Shown: positions 26,621 through 36,065, numbered from the stretch's first letter. The stretch is DNA of 64,000 nt from an uncultured Bacteroidales bacterium (GCA_902798615.1 CADBXL010000011.1:62001-126000), one strand, 5' to 3'. The notes: generated by a model from the letters alone, not told the origin. Numbers and translations: made by a program.

Positions 26621-27955
26621 ATGACACGTGTAATTAAATTGTCAAAAGGTCTTGACATCAATCTTGCAGGTAAGGCAGAGCCTAAGAAGGTGAGCTTGTC
26701 TGCCGGAAATGTGTATGCCTTGAAACCATCCGACTTTGAGGGAGTTAAGCCAAAGGTGGTGGTTAAAGAAGGCGACAAGGTCAAGGCTGGTGATGCTTTG
26801 TTCGTCAACAAAGACTTTCCACAGGTGAAGTTTGCTTCTCCGGTCAGCGGTACCGTAAAGCTCGTGGAGCGCGGTGACCGTCGTAAGCTGCTCAGCGTTC
26901 AGGTTGAGGCTGATGCACAGCAGGAGTTCGTGGATTTCGGCAAGAAGGATGTGAAGTCTCTTGACGCACAGGCAGTGAAGGACGCTCTGCTCGATGCAGG
27001 CCTCTTCGGGTACATTAACCAGTTGCCATACGCTATCTCTACAAACCCAGAGACAGCTCCAAAGGCAATCTTCGTCTCTGCTTTTAGGGATATGCCACTT
27101 GCTGGTGATTTCTCTTTCGAGCTCAAGGGACAGGAGGCTGACTTCCAGACTGGTCTTTCTGCACTCGCAAAGATTGCAAAGGTCTATGTAGGCGTTAATG
27201 AGTCTATGAGCCTTAGCGACGTAGAGGTTGTGGAGTTCCGCGGTAGGTGTCCTGCTGGTAATGTTGGTGTTCAGGTTAACAACATTGATCCGGTGAACAA
27301 GGGAGAGATTGTTTGGACAGTTGAGCCAAGCGCAGTTATCTTCTTTGGCCGTCTTTTCAATACTGGTAAGGTGAATCTTACTCGTACCGTTGCCATTGCA
27401 GGTAGCGAGATGAAGGAGAACGGATATGTTGACGCTCTCGTTGGTCAGCAGTTGACTGTAAACGCAGATGCCAACGCTCGTGTCATCATGGGCAATCCTC
27501 TAACTGGTAATGCTGTTGCTACAACACAGCAGGCTTCAGCAGTAACAGTAATTCTCGGTGCTCATACCAGTGAGATTACAGCTATTCCAGAGGGAAACAA
27601 CGCTGATGAGATTCTTGGTTGGATCATGCCACGTTTCGGTCAGTTCTCTGTAAACCGCAGTTACTTCTCTTGGCTCTTCGGTAAGAAGCAGTATAAGCTC
27701 GACGCTCGTGTAAAGGGTGGTGAGCGTCACATGATTATGAGTGGTGAGTATGACAGCGTGCTTCCTATGGATATCTACGCTGAGTATCTCATCAAGGCAA
27801 TCATCACTGGCGACATCGACAAGCAGGAGCAGCTCGGTATCTACGAGGTAAGTCCAGAGGATTTTGCCCTCGCAGAGTTCGTTGATAGTAGTAAACTTGA
27901 ATTGCAGCGCATCGTCCGTGAAGGTCTCGACGTGCTGAGAAAGGAAAATGAGTAA
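26621..27955 (+). CDS. nqrA: Na+-translocating NADH:quinone reductase subunit A
   Basis: 444 residues, full length. NqrA is the cytoplasmic subunit of the sodium-pumping NADH:quinone reductase. The N-terminal KLSKGLDINLAGKAEPKK and the barrel-sandwich stretch VVKEGDKVKAGDALFVNKDFPQVKFASPVSGTV are typical. It is the first gene of a complete nqrA-F operon, and its stop overlaps the nqrB start (TAATG). Confidence 0.96.
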   Translation: MTRVIKLSKGLDINLAGKAEPKKVSLSAGNVYALKPSDFEGVKPKVVVKEGDKVKAGDALFVNKDFPQVKFASPVSGTVKLVERGDRRKLLSVQVEADAQQEFVDFGKKDVKSLDAQAVKDALLDAGLFGYINQLPYAISTNPETAPKAIFVSAFRDMPLAGDFSFELKGQEADFQTGLSALAKIAKVYVGVNESMSLSDVEVVEFRGRCPAGNVGVQVNNIDPVNKGEIVWTVEPSAVIFFGRLFNTGKVNLTRTVAIAGSEMKENGYVDALVGQQLTVNADANARVIMGNPLTGNAVATTQQASAVTVILGAHTSEITAIPEGNNADEILGWIMPRFGQFSVNRSYFSWLFGKKQYKLDARVKGGERHMIMSGEYDSVLPMDIYAEYLIKAIITGDIDKQEQLGIYEVSPEDFALAEFVDSSKLELQRIVREGLDVLRKENE

Positions 27956-29106
27956 TGAGCTTCTTAAGAAATTATCTAAATCAAATAAAACCGAACTTCG
28001 AGGAAGGTGGTAAGCTTCACGCTTTCCGCAGCGTCTTCGATGGTTTCGAGACTTTCCTGTACGTACCAAATACTACAGCCAAGTCAGGCGCGAGCATCCA
28101 CGATGCCATTGACTCTAAGCGTATAATGTCAATGGTAGTGATTGCTCTTCTGCCTGCTCTTCTCTTCGGTATGTACAACGTAGGATATCAGAACTATCTG
28201 GCTGCTGGTGTTGATGGTTCTTGTCTTGACATGTTCATCTATGGCGCATTGGTAGTGCTGCCAAAGATTCTTGTAAGTTATATCGTAGGTCTTGGCATTG
28301 AGTTTGCTTGGGCTCAGTGGAAGAACGAGGAGATTCAGGAGGGTTACCTCGTAAGTGGTATCATCATTCCGATGATTCTTCCTGTTGGTTGCCCACTCTG
28401 GGTTATCGTACTCGCTGTAGCATTCGCTGTTATCTTCGGTAAGGAGATTTTCGGTGGTACAGGTATGAACATCTTCAACGTGGCACTCCTCGCACGTGCG
28501 TTCCTCTTCTTCTCTTATCCAACCAAGATGTCTGGTGACACCGTATGGGTAAGCACTGAGAGCATTTGGGGCTTCGGAAATACACTTCCTGACGGCTTCA
28601 CATGTGCAACTCCTCTTGGTCAGATGGCTACTGGCAACGCACCTACAGCATCTCTCATAGACAGCGTTATCGGTCTTATCCCTGGTTCTATCGGTGAAAC
28701 AAGCGTTATCGCTATCGCTATCGGTGCTATTATCCTTCTCTGGACAGGTATTGCATCTTGGAAGACTATGTTCAGCGTATTCGCTGGTGGTGCTCTTCTT
28801 GGCTATATCTTCCAGGCTACAGGTCAGAGCACAGTAGAGTGGTATCATCAATTCGCTATTGGTGGTTTCTGCTTCGGTGCAGTATTCATGGCTACCGACC
28901 CTGTAACATCAGCACGTACAGAGACTGGTAAGTACATCTACGGTTTCATCATCGGTGCTCTTGCGGTTATCATCCGTCAGATGAATCCTGGTTTCCCAGA
29001 GGGTATGATGCTTGCTATCCTCTTCGGTAATATGATGGCTCCAACAATAGACTACTTCGTAGTTCAGAGAAATATCAACAAGCGTCTTAACCGTGTAAAG
29101 AAGTAG
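27955..29106 (+). CDS. nqrB: Na+-translocating NADH:quinone reductase subunit B
   Basis: 383 residues with about ten hydrophobic helices. NqrB carries a covalently bound FMN. The attachment Thr is probably T219 in DGFTCATPLGQ, the counterpart of the family's SGAT-like motif. The conserved GKEIFGGTGMNIFNVAL and AVFMATDPVTSARTETGK stretches identify the subunit. It is an inner-membrane protein that carries the Na+ path together with NqrD/E. Confidence 0.96.
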   Translation: MSFLRNYLNQIKPNFEEGGKLHAFRSVFDGFETFLYVPNTTAKSGASIHDAIDSKRIMSMVVIALLPALLFGMYNVGYQNYLAAGVDGSCLDMFIYGALVVLPKILVSYIVGLGIEFAWAQWKNEEIQEGYLVSGIIIPMILPVGCPLWVIVLAVAFAVIFGKEIFGGTGMNIFNVALLARAFLFFSYPTKMSGDTVWVSTESIWGFGNTLPDGFTCATPLGQMATGNAPTASLIDSVIGLIPGSIGETSVIAIAIGAIILLWTGIASWKTMFSVFAGGALLGYIFQATGQSTVEWYHQFAIGGFCFGAVFMATDPVTSARTETGKYIYGFIIGALAVIIRQMNPGFPEGMMLAILFGNMMAPTIDYFVVQRNINKRLNRVKK

Positions 29107-29110
29107 AACT

Positions 29111-29818
29111 ATGGCAAAACTGAATACAAATTCAAATGCTTATATCATAGCATACAGCTGCGTGATGGTTGTCATCGTGGCTTTCCTGCTCGCTTTCATC
29201 AGCAGTTCACTCAAGCCTACACAGGACGTGAATGTGGCTCTTGACAAAAAGAAGCAGATTCTTGCAGCTCTCAATATCCGTGACCTCTCTAACGATGCAA
29301 GTGCAAAGAAGTATCAGGAGGTCATTACTGCTGACGCTATCGTTGATGTTGACGGTAACATCGTTGAGGCTGGCGAACAGGGTGGTGAGAAGGCTGGTTT
29401 CAAGCTCAACAGCGCTGACTATAAGGCTGGTAAGCTCGCTCTCTATATCTGTAATGTAGATGGCAAGAAGATCTCTGTTGTTCCTGTATATGGCATGGGA
29501 CTTTGGGGACCTATTTGGGGTTATATCGCAGTTGCTGAGGATGGAAATACCATCTATGGCGCATACTTCAACCACGAAGGTGAGACTGCTGGTCTTGGTG
29601 CCGAAATCAAGGACTCAAAGGCTTGGCAGGATAAGTTTATCGGCAAGACTATCTATGATGCTGCCGGTACACCTGTCATCAAGGTCTTGAAGTCAAGTGA
29701 GGTAAAGAACCCACAGAGCGAGGTTGATGCTGTTACTGGTGCTACACTTACATCAAATGGTGTTAGTGATATGCTTCAGGATGGTTTCAAGAAGTATAAT
29801 GCAGCTCTGAAAAAGTAA
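29111..29818 (+). CDS. nqrC: Na+-translocating NADH:quinone reductase subunit C
   Basis: 235 residues. One N-terminal membrane helix (YIIAYSCVMVVIVAFLLAFI) is followed by a periplasmic domain. The covalent FMN site is DAVTGATLTSNGV, with T212 as the likely attachment residue (S/T-G-A-T motif). GLWGPIWGYIAV and HEGETAGLGAEI are also family signatures. A 136-bp palindromic element separates it from nqrD. Confidence 0.96.
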   Translation: MAKLNTNSNAYIIAYSCVMVVIVAFLLAFISSSLKPTQDVNVALDKKKQILAALNIRDLSNDASAKKYQEVITADAIVDVDGNIVEAGEQGGEKAGFKLNSADYKAGKLALYICNVDGKKISVVPVYGMGLWGPIWGYIAVAEDGNTIYGAYFNHEGETAGLGAEIKDSKAWQDKFIGKTIYDAAGTPVIKVLKSSEVKNPQSEVDAVTGATLTSNGVSDMLQDGFKKYNAALKK

Positions 29819-29827
29819 AAAAAAGCA

Positions 29828-29963
29828 GCCTAACCAAGCCTTCCCAAAGGGAAGGATGTTAGGTAGAAAAATTCATCATAAAAATGACCAAGCCTTTATA
29901 AAGAAAAGGTCTTACGCTCTAAGTGTATAAAACATCCTTCCCTTTGGGAAGGCTTGGTTAGGC
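29828..29963. repeat. Palindromic element, type F (nqrC-nqrD)
   Basis: A perfect 33-nt arm begins GCCTAACCAAGCCTTCCC and has an exact complement at 29931-29963. The centre contains ACCAAGCCTTTATAAAG. It is nearly identical in arms to the element at 44791. It ends 16 nt before the nqrD start. Confidence 0.93.
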
Positions 29964-29979
29964 TTTAATTTTTAAAAGT

Positions 29980-30600
29980 ATGGCAAACAGTAAAATGAAA
30001 GAGGTCTTCACAGCTCCGATCAACGTGCTCAACCCTGTGCTCGTACAGGTGCTTGGTATCTGTTCGGCTCTCGCTGTTACCTCTCAGCTTAAACCGGCTC
30101 TCGTGATGGGTCTTGCCGTTACTGTTATTACGGCGTTCAGTAACCTCATCATTTCTATACTGCGCAACACTATTCCAACACGTATCCGTATCGTGGTACA
30201 GCTTGTTGTAGTTGCTGCTCTGGTAACTATCGTTTCACAGATCCTCAAGGCATTCGCATACGATGTTAGCGTTCAGCTCTCTGTATATGTAGGTCTTATC
30301 ATTACCAACTGTATTCTCATGGGGCGTCTCGAGGCATTCGCTATGCAGAACGGTCCTGTACAGTCACTTATTGACGGTTTCGCCAATGGTCTTGGTTATG
30401 GTCTTATCCTCGTTATCGTAGGTGCTTTCCGTGAGTTGCTCGGTCGTGGTTCTCTTCTCGGCTATCAGATTATCCCAGAAGGTGCATACGACTTCGGCTA
30501 TATTAATAATGGTATGATGACAATGCCTGCTATGGCACTTATTATGATTGGTGTCGTAATCTGGATTCATCGTGCTTATTTCTATAAGGAGGAGAAATAA
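29980..30600 (+). CDS. nqrD: Na+-translocating NADH:quinone reductase subunit D
   Basis: 206 residues with six membrane helices. Family stretches include NPVLVQVLGICSALAVT, SILRNTIPTRIRIVVQLVVVA and GRLEAFAMQNGPVQSLIDGF. It shares ancestry with NqrE (and RnfE/A), forming the membrane core with the inter-subunit Fe-S site. The stop abuts the nqrE start. Confidence 0.96.
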   Translation: MANSKMKEVFTAPINVLNPVLVQVLGICSALAVTSQLKPALVMGLAVTVITAFSNLIISILRNTIPTRIRIVVQLVVVAALVTIVSQILKAFAYDVSVQLSVYVGLIITNCILMGRLEAFAMQNGPVQSLIDGFANGLGYGLILVIVGAFRELLGRGSLLGYQIIPEGAYDFGYINNGMMTMPAMALIMIGVVIWIHRAYFYKEEK

Positions 30601-31227
30601 ATGGAACAGTTGATAAATCTTTTCTTCAGGTCCATCTTCGTGGACAATATGATCTTCGCATTCTTCCTCGGTATGTGTTCTTTCCTTGCCGTTAGTAAGA
30701 ATGTAAAGACATCTCTCGGACTCGGTCTCGCCGTTACCTTCGTGCTCTGCGTTACCGTTCCTACCAACTATTTGCTCCAGACCAAGATTCTCGGTCCTGA
30801 CTGTCTCGTAGAAGGCGTGGATCTCAGCTATCTTGCTTTCATCCTCTTCATCGCTGTCATTGCAGGTATCGTGCAGCTTGTAGAGATGGTTGTAGAGCGT
30901 TTCTCTCCATCACTTTATGCAGCTCTTGGTATCTTCCTTCCATTGATTGCTGTGAACTGTGCTATCATGGGTGCTTCGCTCTTCATGCAGCAGCGTATCA
31001 ACCTCGATCCGTCAAACACTCAGTATATCGGTAGTGTCCTTGATGCATTCGTCTATGCTCTCGGCTCTGGTTTCGGTTGGCTCCTTGCTATCGTCAGCAT
31101 GGGTGCTATCAGCGAGAAGATGGCATATAGCGATGTTCCAAAGCCTCTCCGTGGTCTCGGTATCACATTCATCACCGTAGGTCTTATGGCTATCGCAATG
31201 ATGTGTTTCTCAGGACTCAAACTGTAA
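30601..31227 (+). CDS. nqrE: Na+-translocating NADH:quinone reductase subunit E
   Basis: 208 residues with six membrane helices. Recognisable stretches are [58 protein letters not shown] and [13 protein letters not shown]. The cysteines in GMCSF and VNCAIMG fit the membrane Fe site shared with NqrD. Followed by a chimeric repeat and then nqrF. Confidence 0.96.
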   Translation: MEQLINLFFRSIFVDNMIFAFFLGMCSFLAVSKNVKTSLGLGLAVTFVLCVTVPTNYLLQTKILGPDCLVEGVDLSYLAFILFIAVIAGIVQLVEMVVERFSPSLYAALGIFLPLIAVNCAIMGASLFMQQRINLDPSNTQYIGSVLDAFVYALGSGFGWLLAIVSMGAISEKMAYSDVPKPLRGLGITFITVGLMAIAMMCFSGLKL

Positions 31228-31230
31228 AGC

Positions 31231-31387
31231 GGCCTCTCCCCCCGCCCTCCCCCGTAGGGAGGGAGCTGGAGAACCAAATACCAATTAATAATAAACAATT
31301 AATATCCCCCCCCTCATGGCGAACAAATGTAACTTACTCCTTGCCCCTTTATGGGGAAAGGATGTCCGCAGGACAGGAAAGGGGCTG
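31231..31387. repeat. Chimeric palindromic element (nqrE-nqrF)
   Basis: The left half is the type A arm (GGCCTCTCCCCCCGCCCTCC). The right half is the type B arm (CTTGCCCCTTTATGGGG...GGACAGGAAAGGGGCTG). The two do not pair with each other, so this looks like a recombinant of two element types. It ends 12 nt before nqrF. Confidence 0.85.
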
Positions 31388-31399
31388 TAATTAGGTTTT

Positions 31400-32689
31400 A
31401 TGGACTTATTAGCATTTAATTTACTCAGCATAGGGGTATTCCTCGTGGTTATCCTCGTACTTGTAATAGTACTGCTGGTAGCAAAGAAATATCTGAGCCC
31501 AAGCGGTCAGGTTACTCTGACTGTGAATGGCGATACCAAACTGACCGTTAATCAGGGTGGTTCCGTTATGGCTACCCTTAATGAGAACGGTATCTACCTT
31601 CCATCAGCTTGTGGTGGTAAGGCAAGCTGTGGTCAGTGTAAACTCCAGATTCTCAAGGGAGGTGGCGAGATTCTTGACTCTGAGAAGCCTCACTTCACTC
31701 GTAAGGAGATCAAGGACCATTGGCGTCTCGGCTGTCAGGCTAAGATCAAGGGCGACATGGAAGTAAAGGTTCCAGAGTCTGTATTGGGTGTTAAGGAATG
31801 GGAGTGTACCGTTATCGGAAACCGTAACGTGGCTACATTCATCAAGGAGTACAAGGTTGCTCTTCCTCCAGGCGAGCACATGGACTTCGAACCAGGTTCT
31901 TATGCTCAGATCCGTATTCCTGCATTCGAACTCGACTACGACAAGGACTTCGACAAGTCTCTTATCGGTGATACCTATCTCCCAGCATGGGAGAAGTTCG
32001 GGCTCTTCGGCCTCAAGTGCGTGAATCCAGAGCCAACAATCCGTGCTTACTCTATGGCTAACTATCCTGATGAGGGCGATATCATCACACTTAACGTGCG
32101 TATCGCTACTCCTCCATTCAAGCCAAAGGATCAGGGTACAGGCTTCATGGATGTAAACCCAGGTATTGCTTCTTCTTATATCTTCTCGCTCAAGCCAGGC
32201 GACAAGGTTATCATGTCAGGTCCTTATGGTGAGTTCCGTCCACAGTATGGTACTGGTCGTGAGATGATCTGGGTAGGTGGTGGTGCCGGTATGGCTCCTC
32301 TCCGTGCACAGATCATGCACATGCTCAAAGGTCATGGTATTGCTCCAGAGGATCGTCAGCGTCCTATGCACTATTTCTATGGTGCACGTGCTCTTGAGGA
32401 AATCCCATTCCTCGACGACTTCCTCCAGCTTGAGAAGGACTTCCCTAACTTCCACTTCCATCTCGCCCTCGACCGTCCAGATCCAAAGGCAGATGCAGCA
32501 GGAATCAAATATACTCCAGGCTTCGTAGCTCCTGTTATGGGCGATACATACCTCAAGCAGCATGAGACTCCAGAGGATTGTGAGTACTACCTCTGCGGAC
32601 CTCCAATGATGGCCAAAACCGTTCTCGATCTTCTCCACTCACTCGGCGTTGAGGACAACATGATTAGATTCGATAACTTCGGTGGTTAA
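31400..32689 (+). CDS. nqrF: Na+-translocating NADH:quinone reductase subunit F
   Basis: 429 residues. NqrF is the NADH-oxidising entry subunit. It has one N-terminal membrane helix (about 8-28) and a 2Fe-2S ferredoxin domain with C71, C77, C80 and C112 (ACGGKASCGQC, then RLGCQ). The FAD-binding stretch is RAYSMANYPDE and the NADH-binding motifs are VGGGAGMAPLRAQI and YYLCGPPMM. It is the last gene of the operon, closed by a terminator. Confidence 0.97.
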   Translation: MDLLAFNLLSIGVFLVVILVLVIVLLVAKKYLSPSGQVTLTVNGDTKLTVNQGGSVMATLNENGIYLPSACGGKASCGQCKLQILKGGGEILDSEKPHFTRKEIKDHWRLGCQAKIKGDMEVKVPESVLGVKEWECTVIGNRNVATFIKEYKVALPPGEHMDFEPGSYAQIRIPAFELDYDKDFDKSLIGDTYLPAWEKFGLFGLKCVNPEPTIRAYSMANYPDEGDIITLNVRIATPPFKPKDQGTGFMDVNPGIASSYIFSLKPGDKVIMSGPYGEFRPQYGTGREMIWVGGGAGMAPLRAQIMHMLKGHGIAPEDRQRPMHYFYGARALEEIPFLDDFLQLEKDFPNFHFHLALDRPDPKADAAGIKYTPGFVAPVMGDTYLKQHETPEDCEYYLCGPPMMAKTVLDLLHSLGVEDNMIRFDNFGG

Positions 32690-32695
32690 ACATAA

Positions 32696-32736
32696 AAGAA
32701 TGGCGAGCATCTTTATGATGCCCGCCATTCTTTGTT
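32696..32736 (+). terminator. Terminator of the nqr operon
   Basis: AAAGAATGGCG(A)GCAT pairs with ATGCCCGCCATTCTTT around a short loop, followed by GTTTTAT. Confidence 0.88.
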
Positions 32737-32864
32737 TTATTGAATTTGTTGAAAATAAATGCAGCGCCCTAATTCGTCGAACATTATTTTTTTCAAGAAA
32801 GCTTTAGCAGAGACTTTTATTATTCATTTGAGTTCCCAACTGCATTCGCATTTTCATTCGCGTT

Positions 32865-33398
32865 TTAGTTTCCTCTACCTTCTTTATCATCTTTTTTGTT
32901 TTCCTCTTTCCCTACGACCTCTAACAATTCTACGTCGAAGATAAGAGTGGAGTAAGGAGGTATTATGCCAACCTGTATATCGCCGTACGCAAGGTAATAA
33001 GGGATAAAGAAACGGTATATGCTACCAACTTTCATCAGTTGCAATCCCTCTGTCCAACCCTTGATTACATGATTAAGGGCAAACTCCGAAGGGGTATTGC
33101 GCTTGTAACTAGAATCGAATACCGTTCCATTTTCGCCTATTAGACGACCTTCATAATGACATTTCACAACATCTGTAGGGCTTGGACTTACTCCGTCACC
33201 TTCTTGCAGAATCTTGTACTGAAGTCCGCTTTTTGTTTCGATTACACCTTCTTTCTTCTTGTTTTCCTCAAGGAAATTCTGTCCTTCTTTTATAAGCTTT
33301 TCCTTGTCGAAGGTTGGCAAATTGTCATCTTCATTAGAGCAAGAGGTCAAGGAAAGACCTCCGACCATAATTGCTATTAATAGCAGAAATTTTTTCAT
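32865..33398 (-). CDS. FKBP-type peptidyl-prolyl isomerase lipoprotein
   Basis: 177 residues from the ATG at 33398, chosen because it begins the lipoprotein signal MKKFLLLIAIMVGG with lipobox LTSC (C20). After a charged linker the FKBP domain follows, with VVKCHYEGRLIGENGTVFDSSYKR, VIKGWTEGLQLMKVGS, YLAYGD and IPPYSTLIFDVELLEV. Probably a membrane-anchored chaperone. The C-terminal tail is highly charged (KEENKKDDKEGRGN). No helix-turn between neighbours suggests a partner. Confidence 0.92.
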   Translation of the reverse strand: MKKFLLLIAIMVGGLSLTSCSNEDDNLPTFDKEKLIKEGQNFLEENKKKEGVIETKSGLQYKILQEGDGVSPSPTDVVKCHYEGRLIGENGTVFDSSYKRNTPSEFALNHVIKGWTEGLQLMKVGSIYRFFIPYYLAYGDIQVGIIPPYSTLIFDVELLEVVGKEENKKDDKEGRGN

Positions 33399-33432
33399 AA
33401 AAATAATATAATCTGTTTTAGTGTGAATAAAA

Positions 33433-33867
33433 TCAATCATTTGTTTCCAGGCTCCTTTCTATTTCCCGGTCAAATTCCATTTTTTTCTTTGCTTTACGGC
33501 AGAAATGCCTGATAGGAAATATAGACAAAATACCTGCAAGAATAAATGCAACAGGAAGAATAAGCACAAAAGGTGAAATGCAATGAGGGCCTGGTTCACC
33601 CGAAGGCATTAGAAAAAAACAGGTAATGGTACTTATTGAAATGATATTAACCGTAAGCCATACTGCTAAAGTCTGAATTTCCAATTTTTTCTTTCTAAGG
33701 AAATAATAGACAGGTGTGCCTAACACAATATAAGCCAGCAGATTAAACAAAACTATATATAGTCCCATAATGCCGAATAACCAAGTGGTTAGATTTAATG
33801 CTGAGGCTGCAACTGAGCATTTCGTCATGCACATGATACTATCCGATATTTGCTTTTTATTCCTCAT
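33433..33867 (-). CDS. Integral membrane protein of unknown function
   Basis: 144 residues with four predicted membrane helices (about 22-44, 45-60, 68-88 and 98-118). A basic cytosolic loop (YFLRKKKLEIQ) and a charged C-terminal tail (HFCRKAKKKMEFDREIERS) are also visible. I recognise no motif. It lies 34 nt upstream of the FKBP gene on the same strand and has a promoter-like element at 33929-33958. Confidence 0.6.
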   Translation of the reverse strand: MRNKKQISDSIMCMTKCSVAASALNLTTWLFGIMGLYIVLFNLLAYIVLGTPVYYFLRKKKLEIQTLAVWLTVNIISISTITCFFLMPSGEPGPHCISPFVLILPVAFILAGILSIFPIRHFCRKAKKKMEFDREIERSLETND

Positions 33868-33928
33868 TCGTGGCTCTTGTATGCTTTGTTAATAACTTCA
33901 TTACTGCAATTGCTTTGTTTAGCGCGGA

Positions 33929-33958
33929 CAAAATTACTCATTTTTTTCGTATTACAAA
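33929..33958 (-). promoter_or_regulatory. Promoter-like element for the membrane protein/FKBP genes
   Basis: On the minus strand: TTTG (33958-33955), an 18-nt spacer, TAATTTTG (33936-33929), about 60 nt before the start at 33867. Confidence 0.5.
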
Positions 33959-34172
33959 CAGTTTTCACATTTTTTTGATATGCAGAAAATAACGTAATTC
34001 AAGTTTTGCAAGTCCCAAAGGACTCGTCCGTGTAAATTGTTTGTTATGGCTCACAACCTAAAGAAAGCTATCGAACTCACGTTATTTTAGGATATTTCTG
34101 AACGCAAAGGCACAAAGACACAGAGATAAAAACTCTGCGACTTAGCGTTTAATTTTTCTGACACAGAAATAA

Positions 34173-34252
34173 AATAACGTGAGTTCGACGACTTCAAGAC
34201 TGCGAGGGCTGAAAGCCCGACACCTAATAGGGCAGTCCGTAAGGGCTGTTAT
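34173..34252 (+). repeat. Dispersed TAACGTGAGTTCGACGA repeat, copy b
   Basis: TAACGTGAGTTCGACGACTT followed by GACTGCGAGGGCTGAAAGCC and AGGGCAGTCCGTAAGGGC, almost identical to 17669-17780 but lacking about 28 nt (the GCTTCAGCTTGGTGAGC stretch). Confidence 0.85.
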
Positions 34253-34477
34253 TCTATAGATGTGTGATTAAAGGAGCGCTGTAAGTGCGACACCTGAAGA
34301 CTTTAGGTGTCGGTCCTTCAGACCTCATACCCCCTATATCGACAAATATGACAGCCCTAACGAGCTCTTTCAACCACATGATAGTCAACAATATACAACT
34401 GAATAAATTCGTCGAATTCAGGTTAAAATAGTAATTCGTCAAATTTACGTTGAATTAGCTAAACAGGTAATTCGTAA

Positions 34478-35332
34478 TTACTTATAGCTCTCGTATGCCT
34501 TGTCAAATGCTTCTTTGCTGCAATACCTATCGTACAAAGCATTATTGCTAAGGCATAATTGTTGAGTGGAAACAATCTTGTCTCTGCCTTGTCCACGACC
34601 ATGAACAACGGCAAAGGCGTATGTGTATTCTTCCGAATCCTCAACCCTAACCGCCAATTTGCCGTCAACGGAACAAAGTGAGAAGCGAGACATATTCGAT
34701 AGGCTTTCAAGCACAGGAATCTCGCCAATCTTCGTTGCGCTTGCCTTGTCAAGGCTAACGACAATCGAACAGCACGTTGGATGTGCAATTTCCTCATCTA
34801 AAGAAGCCGCACGTTTCTGTCTCAACAGAATCACCTGCAAGGAGTCATTATTCGTCCAACCCTCGTTATTTCCGCATATAACAGACGAAAGAACACTCTC
34901 CTTCGTCTCATCATTTATTTCCAAATCCCCGACATTAATATCAGTAACGAACACGCCATCCCTAAACTCATACCCAACGGAATTGATACGTCCTTGAGCC
35001 ACCACATAAGGGGCAAGCACAAATTTGCAGGACTCCTTCTGCCCCTTCGTCAGCCAAACGGGAGTCTTCATAAGATTATAGCTACGGAAGAAGCTCGACG
35101 CATTCTTATTGCCTATAATCCCCTCGAAATTCTGCAGCAAATACCCCTTGATGTATTTGTACATGTTAAGGATATTATTCATCTTTATGCGCTGTTTCAT
35201 CTGCGCCTCGGTCTTAGGATTGCCCATTTTTGAAGGTTTAGACCTGCCAAATGTCACACCATTCACCTCATAATAAATGGTATTTGCACTCGTTCCTGAC
35301 ACTTTCCCAAATGAAGATTTTACTTTAACCAT
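34478..35332 (-). CDS. DUF6266-like protein
   Basis: 284 residues with no signal peptide. The N-terminus (VKVKSSFGKVSGTSANTIYYEVNGVTFGRSKPSKM) matches the typical opening of DUF6266 proteins, which start with a G-K-x-S-G segment and a short basic motif. Two beta-sandwich-like halves follow, with TVSFNWNN-like stretches replaced here by GNNEGWTNNDSLQVILL. Function is unknown; genomes of this group often carry many copies near repeat islands. It is an isolated gene flanked by repeats on both sides, suggesting a mobile or fast-evolving locus. Confidence 0.7.
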   Translation of the reverse strand: MVKVKSSFGKVSGTSANTIYYEVNGVTFGRSKPSKMGNPKTEAQMKQRIKMNNILNMYKYIKGYLLQNFEGIIGNKNASSFFRSYNLMKTPVWLTKGQKESCKFVLAPYVVAQGRINSVGYEFRDGVFVTDINVGDLEINDETKESVLSSVICGNNEGWTNNDSLQVILLRQKRAASLDEEIAHPTCCSIVVSLDKASATKIGEIPVLESLSNMSRFSLCSVDGKLAVRVEDSEEYTYAFAVVHGRGQGRDKIVSTQQLCLSNNALYDRYCSKEAFDKAYESYK

Positions 35333-35378
35333 ATCTTTTCCTTTCTAAAATAATTCGTTCTTACTCTTAACATACTAC

Positions 35379-35464
35379 ATCGTTACACCATCGTTTGTCC
35401 ATAGATACTCCATCGAAACGATGGACATGATATGGAGTTGATATGGAGTAACGATGGAGTATCT
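35379..35464. repeat. Palindromic island, CTCCAT/ATGGAG type
   Basis: TCCATAGATACTCCATCGAA followed by GATGGACATGATATGGAG and ACGATGGAGTATC, matching the layout at 17854-17925. Confidence 0.8.
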
Positions 35465-35674
35465 ACCTTGTTACTGCCTGCAAAGATACTACTTTTTCCG
35501 GAAGAAAAAGAAATCAAAAGCACAAAATATGTAAAATCACACAAAATCATCTTAGCTTTGTATTTATTATAGTAAAAAGATGGTTTAAGTAATGTTGTAA
35601 ACCTAAAAACAAGGAAAAATACACTCAGAATAAATTTTTATTGATATTTTTTCCCGATATTAAAAAATTATGTT

Positions 35675-35682
35675 TATATTTG
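35675..35682 (+). promoter_or_regulatory. -7 element before the candidate RNA
   Basis: TATATTTG matches the TAnnTTTG box; the -33 box is unclear because the upstream DNA is very AT-rich. Confidence 0.45.
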
Positions 35683-35688
35683 CAACGT

Positions 35689-35998
35689 CATAACTGTATT
35701 AGTTGTTTGACACTACATAATATAAAAGCGTCATCGATGCTTTGTCTATTGGTTTGATTGAAACCTCGGAAATTTCAAAATGATGATCAATGACAATGTT
35801 AGAAGTGAGTGCTTACGGGTATGGTATAACTATATCCCGGGGTGTGTAGTGAGGGTTATCATATCCTCATGCACACTTTTCCCCCGGAGATAAGTATAAC
35901 TATAACGACGTGGGTACAATTCTGTCTCGTCTATCATCATGGGTCTCCGAGGACCTCAATCAACGGACGGGTAGAAATGTAAACCCACGTTTTTTTTA
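35689..35998 (+). ncRNA. Candidate structured RNA ending in a terminator
   Basis: About 310 nt without a credible ORF, beginning after a -7 box and ending in CCCACG followed by eight T. Helices visible: TATCCCGGGG pairs with CCCCGG(A)GATA (about 35839 and 35882). Inside that, GTGTG..TGAGG pairs with CCTCATGCACAC. CGTGGGT (35909) pairs with ACCCACG (35983), enclosing CTCGTC/GACGGG and GGTC/GACC hairpins. Its GC content is above that of the flanking DNA. It could be a free small RNA or a leader that terminates before the SPFH operon. I could not match it to a known family. Confidence 0.45.
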
Positions 35999-36065
35999 TT
36001 TATGTAATTAACCTTATCTATAAATCTAATAGCCTAATAGGGTTTTATGGGCATGAGCACAAGAT

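Larger units (their letters stand above)
33868..34477. other. Gene-free repeat region
   Basis: About 600 nt with several repeat copies. These are an inverted TAACGTGAGTTCGA head (34061-34088), a CGCAAAGGCACAAAGACACAGAG inverted repeat (34096-34150), a full copy of the 17669-type repeat (34173-34252), a CGACACC hairpin cluster (34270-34370), and two more AATTCGTCGAATT/AATTCGTCAAATT copies (34405-34457). Confidence 0.65.
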
